Below the pieces are notes generated by a model that saw only the letters and a program-made list of their open reading frames with translations, ran no database searches and was not told where the DNA came from. Positions 50,650 through 63,167 of a stretch of 64,000 nt of DNA are shown here, one piece after another. The stretch's first letter is position 1. Every line of letters begins with the position of its first letter. The DNA is from Delphinus delphis (Eukaryota > Chordata > Mammalia > Artiodactyla > Delphinidae): contig NC_082689.1 of the NCBI RefSeq assembly GCF_949987515.2, positions 98,370,957 to 98,434,956 of the forward strand, written 5' to 3'. A program made the position numbers and the translations under genes.

Positions 50650-51760
50650 TTATTTGGCCTTCAGTCCCCCAAATGGATGAAGGCTTCCAACAATATGTAA
50701 GAGAGAGTAAGGCTTAACTTATTATATGAAAGGTTCCATTTTAAAGGGAAAAGAAGTTCAAAGATGACATTTTTAGCTCGGCTGTAATATAACCGGAGTC
50801 AAGGCAGTGCGTCTGTTAACCCCGCGGTCTTCTGGACGTTATTGTACTATTCCCTTTGCAAAGGAGGCCTCCATGCTCTCCTTCCCTTCTCATCCATTTG
50901 GGCTAATGAGATTGGAAGAGTTTTTTTAGATCCTATTCAAACAGCGCCCCGTCTTTCTGGTCCCTTTGGGAATGCCGGAACAGACAGCATATTCATCCAT
51001 ACGGGCTCAACCCGACCTCACATGTCTCGCCGTGTCGCACAGAATCGTGCATCTTCACAGCGCAATATATTTTGCCGATAGGAGATGGCGTGGTTGTGTA
51101 GCCCTTTAACTGCTATGGGTAGTGTCGTGAGATAGACCAAAGGTAGCTTATAACATGACTCACGCCCCCATGTCTGGTACCAAGACGCCTATTATGCTGG
51201 GTTATTTTTGAAATCAAGTTTGTTTGGCCTCAGTGCCAGCCAGATACCCAGAATGAGGCAGCTTGACTGATAAAGATACTGAATGTTAAAATGAAAACTG
51301 GAGAGGCCGAGCGATCAATATGACCTTGACCACTCCTAAGCCAATAATTTATGGAAATGACGCAAAGACCCTGTGAACTCCTTTGCCTGACAGAAAGGTT
51401 TGAAATAATATTTTAAGAACATTAAAAGCAAACATCCCCTGGACCTTCTTTACAGATTAGATCTGAAATGAAAGACCCTGAGTTACACAATTAACTATTG
51501 ATTTTGTTTGATCCATCTTTAATTCTCATTGCAATCAAGTTGTGTTTACAGGGTCGTGGTGGGCAGGCATACTTCACTTGGAGCAAGGCTCCTTTCACTT
51601 CTACGTTAATTTAAACATTAAATTGTCCTGCACATGTGAGACAAAAATAAAGCTTATGTTTATTGTAGCAGATGGGTGACGTAAACCTTATGAAGTGGCC
51701 TTAAGCCAGTCCAGGCGGTTCATGAACATAATCCCTTCTATAATGCAAGAGTCAGTTTGT
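50650..51760. promoter_or_regulatory. Candidate intronic regulatory block (repeat-poor, CpG-retaining)
   Basis: I recognise no repeat here. By hand count about 21 CpG fall between 50775 and 51190, far above the surrounding intron. Motif matches include an AP-1-type TGACTCA (51156-51162) and a CRE-like TGACGTAA (51677-51684). A regulatory role is inference. Confidence 0.3.
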
Positions 51761-53284
51761 CATTTGAATATATTACAGGTGGCGGGGAGAGAATAAAAAG
51801 TACCTGGATGCTGCCTGGTACTAGAATGTTGTCCAAAGGGGGCTGTAATTTAATCTCCTTACAGTTTCATTTCTTGATCTCATACACCCAGTAATATCAC
51901 TGACCATCACCCAGATAGTCAGTCTTACTGACGTTTCTAAGAATGTCATCATCGTCCTCTTGACACTCTCACTTAAAAGCAGCAAAACACATCACCAGGT
52001 TTCCCCTGTCTTAAGGAGATAGGAATCTGAACTTAAGCAGATTGCTGGGACTGGCTCAGACCGGAAAGACAGCACTTGCTGGCTGAAGGACGCACTTAAC
52101 AAAATGGTAGAGCCAGTGTTAGTACTGTGGATCACGGGCCTGATCCTTCCAATAACATTGCACCCCAAGACAGAAGCTTATAGTTTCTGCTCTGGCTCCT
52201 GCATTTCCAGGAAGCGATGGCAGATTTGCTTCATCCAACCACAAGCCAAGCCCACCTGGAGGTGCAGAAGAAGGCCCCAGTTGCTCAACAGAGTTGCCCA
52301 ACCAGCATGGCCGTGGGATGTGAGTGCACAGGTCTCTGCTCTTGACAGAGAGAGGAAATTGCTTTTGCCAAAGGAAACAGTAGTCAGACATCCATTAATC
52401 CAAGGTCCGTCCTGGCTCTTGAGGCCGCCCTAGAATCCCGAGACCATGCCTCTGCTAGCGTATCTAGGGACTGGAAAGCAGCTCCGATGAACGTCAGAAA
52501 TGATCTTATTTTACATGCGTCTTCATCATGGAAAAGCAGACGTTATAGAAACCTCAGACAAGTCTATGAGCTCCGAAGGGGAACGATGTAGTGAAAATAG
52601 ATCTAATAATGACTTTGTGCGTTGATATGCGATAAATAGCAACTCCAAGATATGGTGTCAGAATCTGAAGAAGGAAGCAGAAGCAAACCTAGTGCATGGC
52701 CTCCAGAAGTGTGTCATCTAATTGTGAAGTGAGACATTGATATGAAAAGAGACTACATAATAGAACGAATGTAAGTTCAGGGTTGAAACGGATAATGTGG
52801 CCATTTAGGCCACGAATTCATAGAAAGACCCCTGTGGATTAGGCACTGTAGAAACAGAACCAGCAGCTGTTAATAACCAAAAAAAAAAAAAAAAAGATAT
52901 AAAATGTGGTTACTATTGACAATGATATGGAATTAGAGAAAAGAGAAAAAATTCCAATTTAAGCATGTTAAATTTAGGAGATAACTAGGCCCAGAAAGAT
53001 TAAGAAAGGTGAATGTGAATAGTCATTAGTTAACCTATGGAAAACATTTGCCTGAATGATCTTAAAGACTAAAAATGGGAGGAGGTCAAAAGAAACTAAG
53101 CAAGTTAAGGAATTATTTAAAAATTAGGATTAGGGTAAAGGGGCACATTCAGAACTTTGAGTTTGACAGGATATTTGTGTTCTAAATGCCATTATCAGAC
53201 CAAATAGTAGGCTGGTAGACTAGCCTAACAGTTCTCAGGGATTCGTCTCCTAATATATCTGAAGCTTTGTTCTCTATTGACATC

Positions 53285-53425
53285 CTAATAAAAAATCCTT
53301 AGCATGTACGTTCCGTGTGAGCAATAACTTTGTCTCATACACCTCTCTATCTCCAGCATCTAGAATACTGTCCTGTACGTAAAAGGTGCTCAACAAATAT
53401 CTCTTGAATAAATAAATGATGTTGC
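53285..53425. repeat. L2-like 3' fragment
   Basis: CTATCTCCAGCATCTAGAAT and GGTGCTCAACAAATATCTC follow the L2 3'-end pattern. The same pattern occurs weakly at 34690-34830 and 35385-35480. Confidence 0.45.
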
Positions 53426-54945
53426 AAGAGCAGTGTAATCCCTATTTAAATATTTATTAAATCCAGGTCCAGAGTTGAAATAGTGATTGTCAGTGTCATA
53501 TTGTGGCAAAGGATGGAATCCGGAACAAACGTGGATTCCCATTGGCATTCTCCCAACTAGCACATCCTTCCATTCTAGAACCCCCAGTGCTTACTGGGTA
53601 ATGAGGAATAACAGCGTCTTACAGTTGTGTGCAACACACAATATAAAGCTTAACGTTTCTAAATCTTTAGAACAATTTCCACCAAGGAATCTTCTCTTTA
53701 GAATAAGGATCAGGAAATGGGTACTGATTCTGAGTTGCTCTGACTCTCGGGATTCGATATGTCAAATATCCTTGGGAAATAAGTTTATCCAAAGCAAAGG
53801 CTGACTGGCCCTCGAACTGAAACATAAATGACATTGGGAGATGAATAGCTTCAACCTGAGTAGAGCTCACACTCTTACATCCACAAATATCAATGTGTCT
53901 CTGGATGACCCCTAGCACTCAGTCTCATTGAATTCCATGGCTATTGCAAAGCACCTCATAGATTGGATACCACAGTGCACTGTGACTCCCAAAGGGTCTA
54001 CCAACTTCTGTTAGAATTCCAGGTTGCCTCATTATTTATAGGTGAATAAGTAACACAGAATGTTTTTCCCTGGTTTGGGCCCTCACAGCGTACTTCGTAA
54101 TAAAAGCTTAGCCTTTTCAGGTACATTTTTATGATGTCCGCCCTTATGGTGATATTGGAGATGTTCCTTTGGAAAGGGAACATCCATGAAAAAAAATAGT
54201 GTTAACTTTCTTTCAACATTCACCCAATCCCCCCTAAAAAGTGTGTTTTATTTTTGCTTGAAAGAGTAGCCCAAACTCCATCACTCCGAGGTGAAGACAT
54301 AGCTCTATGGTACTAGAATACACAAATGGTCCCTTCATGCTGGATTTTCCTCTGACGAGGTTCATGGGCTCTTTATGCTACAAATACACTGACATCTAAG
54401 CCAGGCATGGCCAAGCTCGCTGGACAGATAGGTATCCTATTTAAGACATGAAATGATGGAAAGGTTAGTCAAAGAAAAAAGCCTAATCAATCTTTTAAGG
54501 CAAGTGAGTAGCATGTGAATTTATTTTTATCCATAATGGTGCCTGTAAATGAAAGGCCAGAAAGGTTTGGTGCCCACACTCTCATCAGCTGGAGTCATTA
54601 GCCCGACGCTAAGATGAACAGACTTAGGAGTTCCAGCCCAGAGCCTGCTCAATTCTCATTCCTAAATAAACATTTTGGTTAATATTATTATGTTGGAAGA
54701 AGAAAAAGAAATCTGACAACACAAATAAGCGTGTTACATTTAGTTAAGCTAATCATACAGTCAATGAGCTGGCTTGTTTCCCCAAGTCTAAGTCACTGTG
54801 AAACAGTGCAGATTTTGCTTTTGGAGAAATTGACCAATAGTGATCAAATCTGATGTATTACTTAAGGTGATTAACCTATATTTTAAATTAAATTTGTGGG
54901 TCCATCCACCTCCTAGGAAATAAAAATTTAAAAATACAAGTTTTC

Positions 54946-55144
54946 GGGCTTCCCTGGTGGCGCAGTAGTTGAGTGTCCGCCTGCCGATGCAGGGGACGTG
55001 GGTTCGTGCCCCGGTCCGGGAAGATCCCATATGCCGCGGAGCGGCTGGGCCCGTGAGCCATGGCCGCTGGGCCTGCGCGTCCGGAGCCTGTGCTCCGCAG
55101 CGGGAGAGGCCACGGCGGTGAAAGGCCCGCGTACCGCAAAAAAA
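54946..55144 (+). mobile_element. CHR-2-like cetacean SINE
   Basis: Full-length with a short A tail. The target-site duplication AAAATACAAGTTTTC at 54931-54945 and 55145-55159 is perfect. Confidence 0.95.
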
Positions 55145-56709
55145 AAAATACAAGTTTTCAAATGGGCATTTCACGTGATGGCACTAACGTTAGAGAAATC
55201 ATGAATGTGTCTTTTGCACGTTGATATAATCATTTTGCCTAATCGTGATTACATGCCTTTCCTTTTCACAAATGCCTTTCTCTGTCATAAACAAAGTTTA
55301 GGGTTTTCTTTATGTTCCTTTTTTCTCTTCCCGCTGAGGGACCCGGTCCCACATCTCCCCCATTTTCCATATCCTTAAAGTGACTTCCTTCTCCTTCCGT
55401 CCTTTTGATCTGGTCTTTAAATGTCCTTCGCAGCCACTGTTTATCTCCAAGCTAAGTTTTTTTCCTTTCCGCAAGATATATTATTTTCTAACGACCCTAA
55501 GCTTCCTACTGCACTTCTCTCTGCTCGCTTTTTTTTTTTTTTTTTTTTTTTCCAAAAAGTAAGCTCATTTTTCCCCTCTGGTTCAGGGCTTCTAACAGAG
55601 GTCATTGAAAGTCATTGATCCTGGTAAGGGACAGCAATACAGGTAATAATATAGTCATAAAAGCACATCTCAGCTGAAAATGACTCTTTCACCTAATAAA
55701 ACCAGTTTGCCCTGGACCTACTGAGGATCTTCAGGAACCCAGTAAGGAAACAAAGTGCCCCAAGTGCAGCATCGTATCTCCCAGCGTGTGGTTGGGTGGA
55801 GAGAACAGTTCTCTATTACCTATCTGTCACATTAATTTTTCAGAAGGGCAAGTGAAGAGTAATGTGTCCAGTTGAGGTAATAGAGGGAACTGAACACCGA
55901 GAGCAAGTAATTATCCAAGTTGGAATTTGACCAGGTTAGCAGGGTCAACACCACAACGCTCAAGAAAAGTCTGGAGGGTCTTCCCTGTTCACCAAAGGTC
56001 ACTTTATCTGTTTTTGTGTCTCATTCAGAAAGTAGCTCCACCAGGAATACAGTAAGAGGTGGCATTAAAGAAGAGATTAACCTGTGCCTCTGAGAAAAGA
56101 GAAATGACTTGAGCTGCATCGTTTTCCTTGAGGTTGGCCTGCCCCCAGCAAACATCACTTACCATAGAATTTGTATGTGCACAGATCTTCAACTAAGAGA
56201 CCCAGGATTAAAATACTTCCTCCCCATTCCCACAAGAGCATAACACATAATCATCTTTCCAGTGCCCAAGATTTGCTCATCAGGAAAGGGATGGGGGAAA
56301 TCACACCTTCTGCTCCGACTCAAAGCTCAGGATTAGCCAGCCCGTCTCCTCTATTTGATCCATCTGCTTCCAGATGGAAGCTTGGCTATATTTCTCATCT
56401 GCTATATCATCTTACTCCCATTGCTTCACCCAGGGAGACGTTCCTCTGCCCAAACCAGCTCACTGCGGTCTCCCGATTTGCCCGCTTCCTCCTGGCCCCG
56501 CTGCATATGTGACTGTTTGGTTAAAATCTGCATCGTCACACATAATGAGAACTGTTGGGTTGTGGTAGGGGCACGATGCTGACACTTCTCCCCAATTTCG
56601 GGGGTGTTTCTTTCCATGTGGAAGGAGTTCCCTAGGATAACACTCCTGGTGTCTCTAAGCTCCGCTCATTCACTTCTCAGGAGACGGAGGAGTGGCTTGT
56701 TTAGCAAGT

Positions 56710-56920
56710 TAACAGATACACAGTATATATAAAATAGACAAACAAGAAGGACCTACTGTATAGCAGGGGGAACTGTGCTCAACACTTTGTAATAACCTAT
56801 AAAGGGAAAAGAATCTGAAAAATAACAGGTATTATACATTTATAACTGAATCACTTTGCTGTACACCTGAAACTAAGACAACATTGTAAATTGACTATAC
56901 TCCAATAAAAAAATAAAAAA
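56710..56920 (+). mobile_element. L1 3' UTR tail, heavily 5'-truncated
   Basis: It carries CTGTATAGCAGGGGGAACTG, TTTGCTGTACACCTGAAAC and TGACTATACTCCAATAAAA. The flanks share AGCAAGTT (56703-56710 and 56922-56929). Confidence 0.88.
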
Positions 56921-57334
56921 CAGCAAGTTTAGGAAGGGAACAGGGAAAGCTTAAGCCCATCTCCTGCTCTCCCCGCCCTCTGTCAGGAGTCAGGCTGGCT
57001 GGAGAAGCAACACTCATGTTGTAGGTTTAAGAAGACCTGCTCCCAGCCCAGGGCTGCCAGCCCAGTCTAAGCCTGTCTGCTTCTAGACCACTGCTGAGAA
57101 ACTCACTTCTTTGAAGATAGAAACCTCATTCTCCCTATAAGCTTTCTCAGTAATAGAGCTGATATTTTAGCCTCCCATCAGCCTTTTTCTTGTATCTCTT
57201 TCTTCAGTTCATTCCGAACTAAGGTGGGGAAGAGAAGTATTTATCGTGTTACCTGAAATTCCAATAATGGATACATAGAAGACACACAGTTCAGAATATT
57301 TTGGAGTCATGGAGCTCATAGAGTGGGAAGATGC

Positions 57335-57710
57335 TTTTAAAAAAAAAATCTTTAGCGTAAATACACTAAGGTTCAGAGAGGTCACACAGCTAATTAGCAC
57401 AGTGCCAGGAACGGAACACTGGCTTTCAAATACCTGGTCTTGTACTTAGTGATTAAAATCCCAAGTTCTGTGGTCAGGCTTCTCCTGCTTGAGTCCTGAT
57501 TCCCTGATTTATTAGCCATGCGTATGTGGCCTAAATATTTCAACCTCTCTACTCTCTATTTCCCTATGAGTATCATGGGGATGAAAATAGTACTGTCTCA
57601 GAGGGTCGGTGTAAGGATTAAATGAGATAATTCATGCACTGCATTCAACCCAGTACCTGACACATAGTAAAAACGCTTTGTAAATGTAGCTGTTGTTTTC
57701 CTACCACATG
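57335..57710. repeat. Two MIR fragments
   Basis: At 57368-57440 GGTTCAGAGAGGTCACACAG (sense). At 57475-57710 the antisense order with GGATTAAATGAGATAATTC and CTGACACATAGTAAAA. Confidence 0.6.
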
Positions 57711-59092
57711 TCTTGTTGAACTGATTGGCGGTGAGTCATTACAGCAATAGAGAAATAAGAAATCATGTGGATGAAGATACTGTTTACATTAATTTATGCT
57801 AAGAGGTCTAGTCCTCTTTGCGAATATTAGTGCCCAGCTGAGGAATGATGCTGCATTTCAATTCCACAGGTAGATCTGAATCTCGTCCTGACATTTTACA
57901 GTAGACAGACTAACCAGTATTTTCAAGATACAATCAACAGATGGAAACTTACATGAAATAGTAAGAGTAGCTTTCATCATAGAACACTAATCCATTGTGC
58001 AAGTTCATGAATTTGCTACTTGTTTCTCCCCTGCTGTGGGCAGGAGTTTCTGGCTATACATGTGTAACATGTGTCTCTCTGAAGCTGGTCTCATCATGAG
58101 TATATTTTTTTCTGGTTTATCACTTGAGTTTTTCTGTATCACCTTATACATTTTCCCCATCTTTTCCTTATGACAAGGGCACGTATCACCTTCTGTTTTA
58201 TCCTTCCTTGTGTTCAGGTTATTGGTGTAGGCAGAATCTCTATTGTTGACTATGGAGGAAAAATGGTATGTGTTTGTGTTGAAAATCAGGAAACCAAGTT
58301 TCCAGGTCTAATTTCACCTGACTTTGAATTTGTGTGAACCACAAATTCCATAAATACCCCATGTAAAGTATAGCTGACACCAGCCTCCCTCACCTTCCAG
58401 CCTGATGTAAGAGCAAAGTGAGATCATAGATGGGAAAGCTCTTTGGAAATAAAAACTATTTGTTATTTATAACCCAGGTTTCTGGGCTGATACTTTCCTG
58501 AGTCTGGGCTGGAATTCTTGGAACCCCTTGGGATAGGCATAGCTCTGTGTTTCTGTCTTTACAGTGATTCTGTCCATTATAGAATCTTAAAGGGCAAGAG
58601 ATAGACTATCTGGGCAACTACAAGACCTGAGATAGACTATAGAATGGTCTACAGATGCAGTAGGGGCACATGAAATGGAAATTTCTTGGAATGTACTCCT
58701 TCTTACCTACTCTATATCTTAATACTATTCACCCTTCAAAAGCGTTCCAAGAGCCCCGTCTCCTTTTCTATGAAACTCTCTCTGAGAATCAAGACCACAT
58801 AATTATTCGCACAGATTATTCATATAGTAGATTGGTTTGATTGATTGATTATTTGACTGCAAGGAATTAAATTAGCTAAGGTATAATTACTAAGGCATTT
58901 CTGGAGAATATGTCACTACTTCTTGCTTGAATTATTGTTAATAATGTCATCATTACACGAAAGATAGGAAAATATTTAACAACGAGCAAAGCTATTTATT
59001 TTAAACTTGAAAATACATTCTCACCCTTTTGAGCCCTACTTTTGTTCCCAAGTGCAGTGAAAAGCCCCACCAAAAAGTGAACTGTACAACTG

Positions 59093-59112
59093 TTGCCACC
59101 TATAGGTGGCAA
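59093..59112. repeat. Perfect 20-bp palindrome
   Basis: TTGCCACCTATAGGTGGCAA equals its own reverse complement and sits in otherwise unremarkable intron. Confidence 0.95.
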
Positions 59113-59314
59113 GTGTAGTATATTAATTTTATCATAATTTCAATGCAGCACGTTATACAAAGGAAATGACAGTGTTTTATGGGACCCACACAGTCTTCAG
59201 GAACCTTTACTGGGTTTGTTACCATTAATATTATTGTTGCTGTTCTGGGATCCTTATTTCAGAGGCTCCCCTTAAAAGGTAATATGGGCCGATATTTGTG
59301 AAGTTCTTTTCCAC

Positions 59315-59560
59315 GATAGAGGTTAAGAACTTGGGCTCTGCAGGCAGACTGCCTGGGTCCAAATCCAGACCCCACCACGTACTGCTCCATGACCTTAAGT
59401 TACCTAACTTCCTCCAGGCTTGATTGCTTGTAAATGAGGATAACAGGGACACCTCCCCCACAGAATTGACGTGAGGATGAAAACAGATCATCCGTGCAAC
59501 GTGCTTAGCCGAGTGTCTGTGCAGAGCAGGCACTCAATTAAATGCTGTTATTACCATGAT
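59315..59560 (-). repeat. MIR, nearly complete
   Basis: CTTGGGCTCTGCAGGCAGAC, then TAAATGAGGATAACAGGG and AGGCACTCAATTAAATGC in MIR order. Confidence 0.65.
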
Positions 59561-59679
59561 TCGTTTTCAAAGCACCTTCACATACATTTGCTGCAAACTG
59601 ATGTGCACTATTGTTACCGAAAGTGGGAGTCCGGCTGCTGGCCGCTCTAAAGCCAATAAAGAGGCAAGGCTGGTGGAAA

Positions 59680-59874
59680 GGATCCCACATGCCCGGAGCG
59701 GCTGGGCCCGTGAGCCACAGTTACTGAGCCTGCGCGTCTGGAGCCTGTGCTCCGCAGCAAGAGAGGCCCGTGTACTGCAATGAAGAGTGGCCCCCGCTCG
59801 CCACAGCTGGAGAAAGCCCTCGCACACAAACGAAGACCCAACACAGCCATAAATAAATAAATAAAATTTTAAAT
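59680..59874 (+). mobile_element. SINE lacking its head, mixed body and tail
   Basis: It begins inside the element at GGATCCCACATG. The body GGAGCGGCTGGGCCCGTGAG is CHR-2-like. The second half (CCCCGCTCGCCACAGCTGG to AAATAAATAAATAAA) is the CHR-1-like tail. A TA run follows to about 59889. Confidence 0.8.
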
Positions 59875-60802
59875 ATATATATATATATAAAAAATTCTAA
59901 TTCGAGGCAGGGAAGTAAGCTACTTCAGTGCTTTTGTTCTTAGCTGGCAGGACCACTGGAGAAATCCCAGCCAACAGTTGAGACTCTGCTGATGGTAGAG
60001 AAAGCTGAGTCCATCATCCAGTCTCCATCGAGAGTCTACTGACGATGAGCGCTGGGCTCGGTTTTTAGGGGGAAAGCTGATGGGAGAAGGGGGATGAGGG
60101 GGGTCATCTAGGACATACAAAAGAAGTATAAAACATGATGACTAGCTCAGAAGTTCACACACTGCAGAGATTGCTGTTTGACATACATAGTGGGGGTTAT
60201 TTTTGTTATTATTGATTTGTTTTTCCTCTTAGTATAAGCAAATACTTAAAATTAGAGGATCTTAGGTATAAGCAAATATTGTTCTAGATTCATGGCCTTA
60301 CCTTTAAAAGCAAAGACCTGGGCCCATGTTTCTGCACAGCTGCAATGAGCTAGGTCTAAAGAGCTGCCTTTAGAGGAGGCACGTACTCCTGAGCTGACCA
60401 CACTCCTCACCACTCCCTGTAGCTCCCCAGCACTGAGCTTGAATGTCAGTGTGTCCTCATTGTCACTCTTACGCTGATGTTGTTCTTATAGTCCAGAGAT
60501 ATTTCGGTACCCACCCCTCATCAAAACTGTGAAAATAAAAGGAAGACCGAGAAGGCATGTGATTTTTCTTACAATGGGCCATTCCTTCATTTCCATCGCC
60601 TCCCCAGCCGATGTAGGCCTTTGTCATAATTAATTGAAGCGCCAAACCTACAAGCAGGAAACATTTAGAAAACAAGATGCACTATATGTGTCCCATAGAC
60701 AGTGGGTGTTTTCATGGTAAATAATCCTTTCCTTATCACTACCTGAATACACTGCATTATGCTTTTCACCTGTCTCCCCTCCAAGACTACAAGTTCTTCT
60801 AG

Positions 60803-60997
60803 ACTAGCGATTCTCAAATGTTAGCATGTGTCAGAATCACCCGGTGACCTTGTTAAAAACTTTTTCTGGGACGCTGCATTACGGGTGTAGTTAAGTCGGG
60901 GCGGGACTCGAGAATTTGCATTTCCAACAAGCTCCCACGTGATGCTGATGGTGCAAGCTGCCTGGAGAGCACAGTTTAAGACCCACTGATCTAGAAT
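60803..60997 (+). mobile_element. MER5A-like hAT-Charlie remnant
   Basis: AGCGATTCTCAAATGTTAGC, GTGTCAGAATCACCCGG, GAGAATTTGCATTTCC and CACGTGATGCTGATGG follow MER5A order. Both flanks carry TCTAGA, compatible with an 8-bp hAT duplication. Confidence 0.7.
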
Positions 60998-61019
60998 AAG
61001 AATGCTAGCTTACTATGAT

Positions 61020-61210
61020 TTATTGTTCCGTTTATTGAGCACCTACTCCTATGCGTCAGGGTCTTCAGGTGTTCTGCTTCTAATACAGCAATCCTAAAAT
61101 AAACGTATGTCTTATTAGCTTTACCTGAGGAAGGGTGCTCTTGGGCACTTACACAGCCAATGAAAGGGCAAAGCTGAGACTCCAGCTCAAGTCGGCCTGC
61201 CTCCAGGGCC
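61020..61210 (+). repeat. MIR fragment
   Basis: TTTATTGAGCACCTACTCC at the start and CAGCCAATGAAAGGGCAAAG later match MIR order. Confidence 0.5.
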
Positions 61211-62044
61211 TCACTCCCCTCCTACAGGACGTAATTTTATTCAGCTGTGTGTCCTCAGCACCAAAACCTTCCACCTGCCTCATGATAGCTTCTCTAGTGA
61301 GTGTTTATTGAAGGAACTTGAGATCCACGTTGACCAGAAATAGGCAAGGAAAAGGTTCTTGAATAAAGAAAAAGGGAGAAGATATTCAGGTGAGGAGGAA
61401 ATTGCATTGAATGGCCTCTATTTACCTACATTTGGTACAATCAGAGCTTTCCTACTCCCTCCATGTATTTTTCATATTGTACTTTATAATTCTTCTTAAA
61501 GAACGCTCAAAATTGGCACACCACGAGAAGGGGCTCCTGCATGGATTCATTCCTAATTATGGAGCCATTCTTTTGTAATCACCTAGGCATCTGTTCCTCA
61601 GCCCAGCTCTTTGTCGAGGTAGCCATTTCAGATTGAAAACTTGCTCTGTGAGTAATGCTCCTGTACGTTAATAGTATAATGAAATAAGCATCACTTCAAG
61701 GTTGATTTTCAAGTATTCCCATAGAATTACACCATTTCCCCATAGCAGAGAGAGAGATGCTGTCTGAGCCTGCTCTTGGGACACGGGAACCATCCACTTC
61801 TGTATCTTTTTCTTTTCTCTTTCTATTAAATATTTAGCATGTGAGAATTCACAGGCTTTGGCTATGTCTGTTTTTGCCCAGATCCAAACACAATTTCCTC
61901 ATTGTACCTTTGACATCCATCGTAGCAATGTTGCAGGGAGGGATGGAACTGCCTATGTTAGGGCCTTGGACAGTAGCAATTGAGATGGTTTGGCACATGT
62001 GGATGGCAAAATGAAAAAAAACATACAGGACATCTTGTCCTTTA

Positions 62045-62270
62045 TTACAAGAGTGTGGAAGGCCACCAGACAGGAATTCAAATCCTGTTCTCCATCACTT
62101 GCTGAGCCACCTTGGGCAAGTGACCCTGTCACTCTGAGCCTTGTTTTCCTTCTCTCTAAAGTGGGGATGTGTAACTTACAGGTCTGTGAAAAAGGGCTTA
62201 TAAATAAAATACTTTGTGTCTTTTACATGGTGGATGCTTAATAAATGGTAGCTATTGTTATCATCTCTAA
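62045..62270 (-). repeat. MIR fragment
   Basis: CACCTTGGGCAAGTGACC, CTCTAAAGTGGGGATG and GGATGCTTAATAAATGG in antisense MIR order. The 83-codon ORF over it is not a gene. Confidence 0.6.
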
Positions 62271-63167
62271 GGCCCTGTTCCTACTTCTTCCTGGATGGAA
62301 TTTTTGCCTGAAAGAGGAAAAGGAAATGAGAAATGTGGTTGGTGGCTTTTTCACACCTCCACCCTTGCAGTTTTTGCATCTGTGCCTTCCTATTCCGTCT
62401 CACCTCAGACCTCAGGAGTCACTTGAGCAACTAAATATATTCATGTTTACAGAGTTTACCTGCAGTAATTATCGAATATGACTGCAGTGTTTTATGAAGT
62501 CCCAGAGACTACCAGTAACAGCCTATAAATATTCCTGTTTACGTTGGTTTTACTAGAACCTCCTGGAGGGAGAGGTTACTCGGGTGCAGACCTGTTACTG
62601 TGATGTTTAAGCCCTTTTTGGGCCTTGAAGAATCTATACCCTCACAACCTGGGATCTCTTTCAAATAGCATAAGACTTGTAAAGGGACAAAATACACACG
62701 TGACAATGCATCTGACAAGTTTAATGTGTACTTAAATTTTATGTCAGTTTAAGGGATTGCATGCTTTTTTTTTTTTTTTCATAGAACTGTCATTTCTGGC
62801 TGAAATTCAGTCCCTATCCATATTTAGAAACAGGACAACTAATAATATTTAGTAAGAAAAGAAAACTGTGATTAAGAAAAATAAGGCACTTTACGTGAAC
62901 AAATGTTAGATGGATCCACTTAAAATTAAGTGACACTTAACTGATTTGCAAATTGGGACCTATTTATCTCAGTAAAATGATTAAAGTCTTGATTTATCCC
63001 TAAAATTGGCTTTATTACATTAAATTATACTGGAAGATTGTTAAAGACTTGTAGGTTCCCTCTATCCCTTTAAATTGTACTTTATACTGACAATAATTGA
63101 ATATTGGATAGAATAACTTGATTTTGCAAAGAAATATGTTTCTAATATTTTCCTCCTTTTATTGCAG

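Larger units (their letters stand above)
22536..63167 (+). other. NCKAP5: NCKAP5 last intron, 40.6 kb
   Basis: It runs from GTAATG to TTGCAG. Repeats inside are listed separately. Stretches where I recognise nothing beyond scattered old repeat fragments are 22536-23950, 25400-27510, 27755-30100, 30310-32780, 33760-34300, 34840-36910, 38100-41780, 42220-43000, 44770-47796, 48630-50650, 51760-54930, 55160-56700, 56925-57330, 57720-59310 and 59880-60800. A phase 1-to-0 exon could be hidden here, but I did not find one with good splice sites on both sides. Confidence 0.6.

Noticed and set aside
55560..55586. Short acceptor-donor pair before GTAAGG near 55625
   Set aside because: In phase 1 it meets TGA at once, and its length does not restore the frame.
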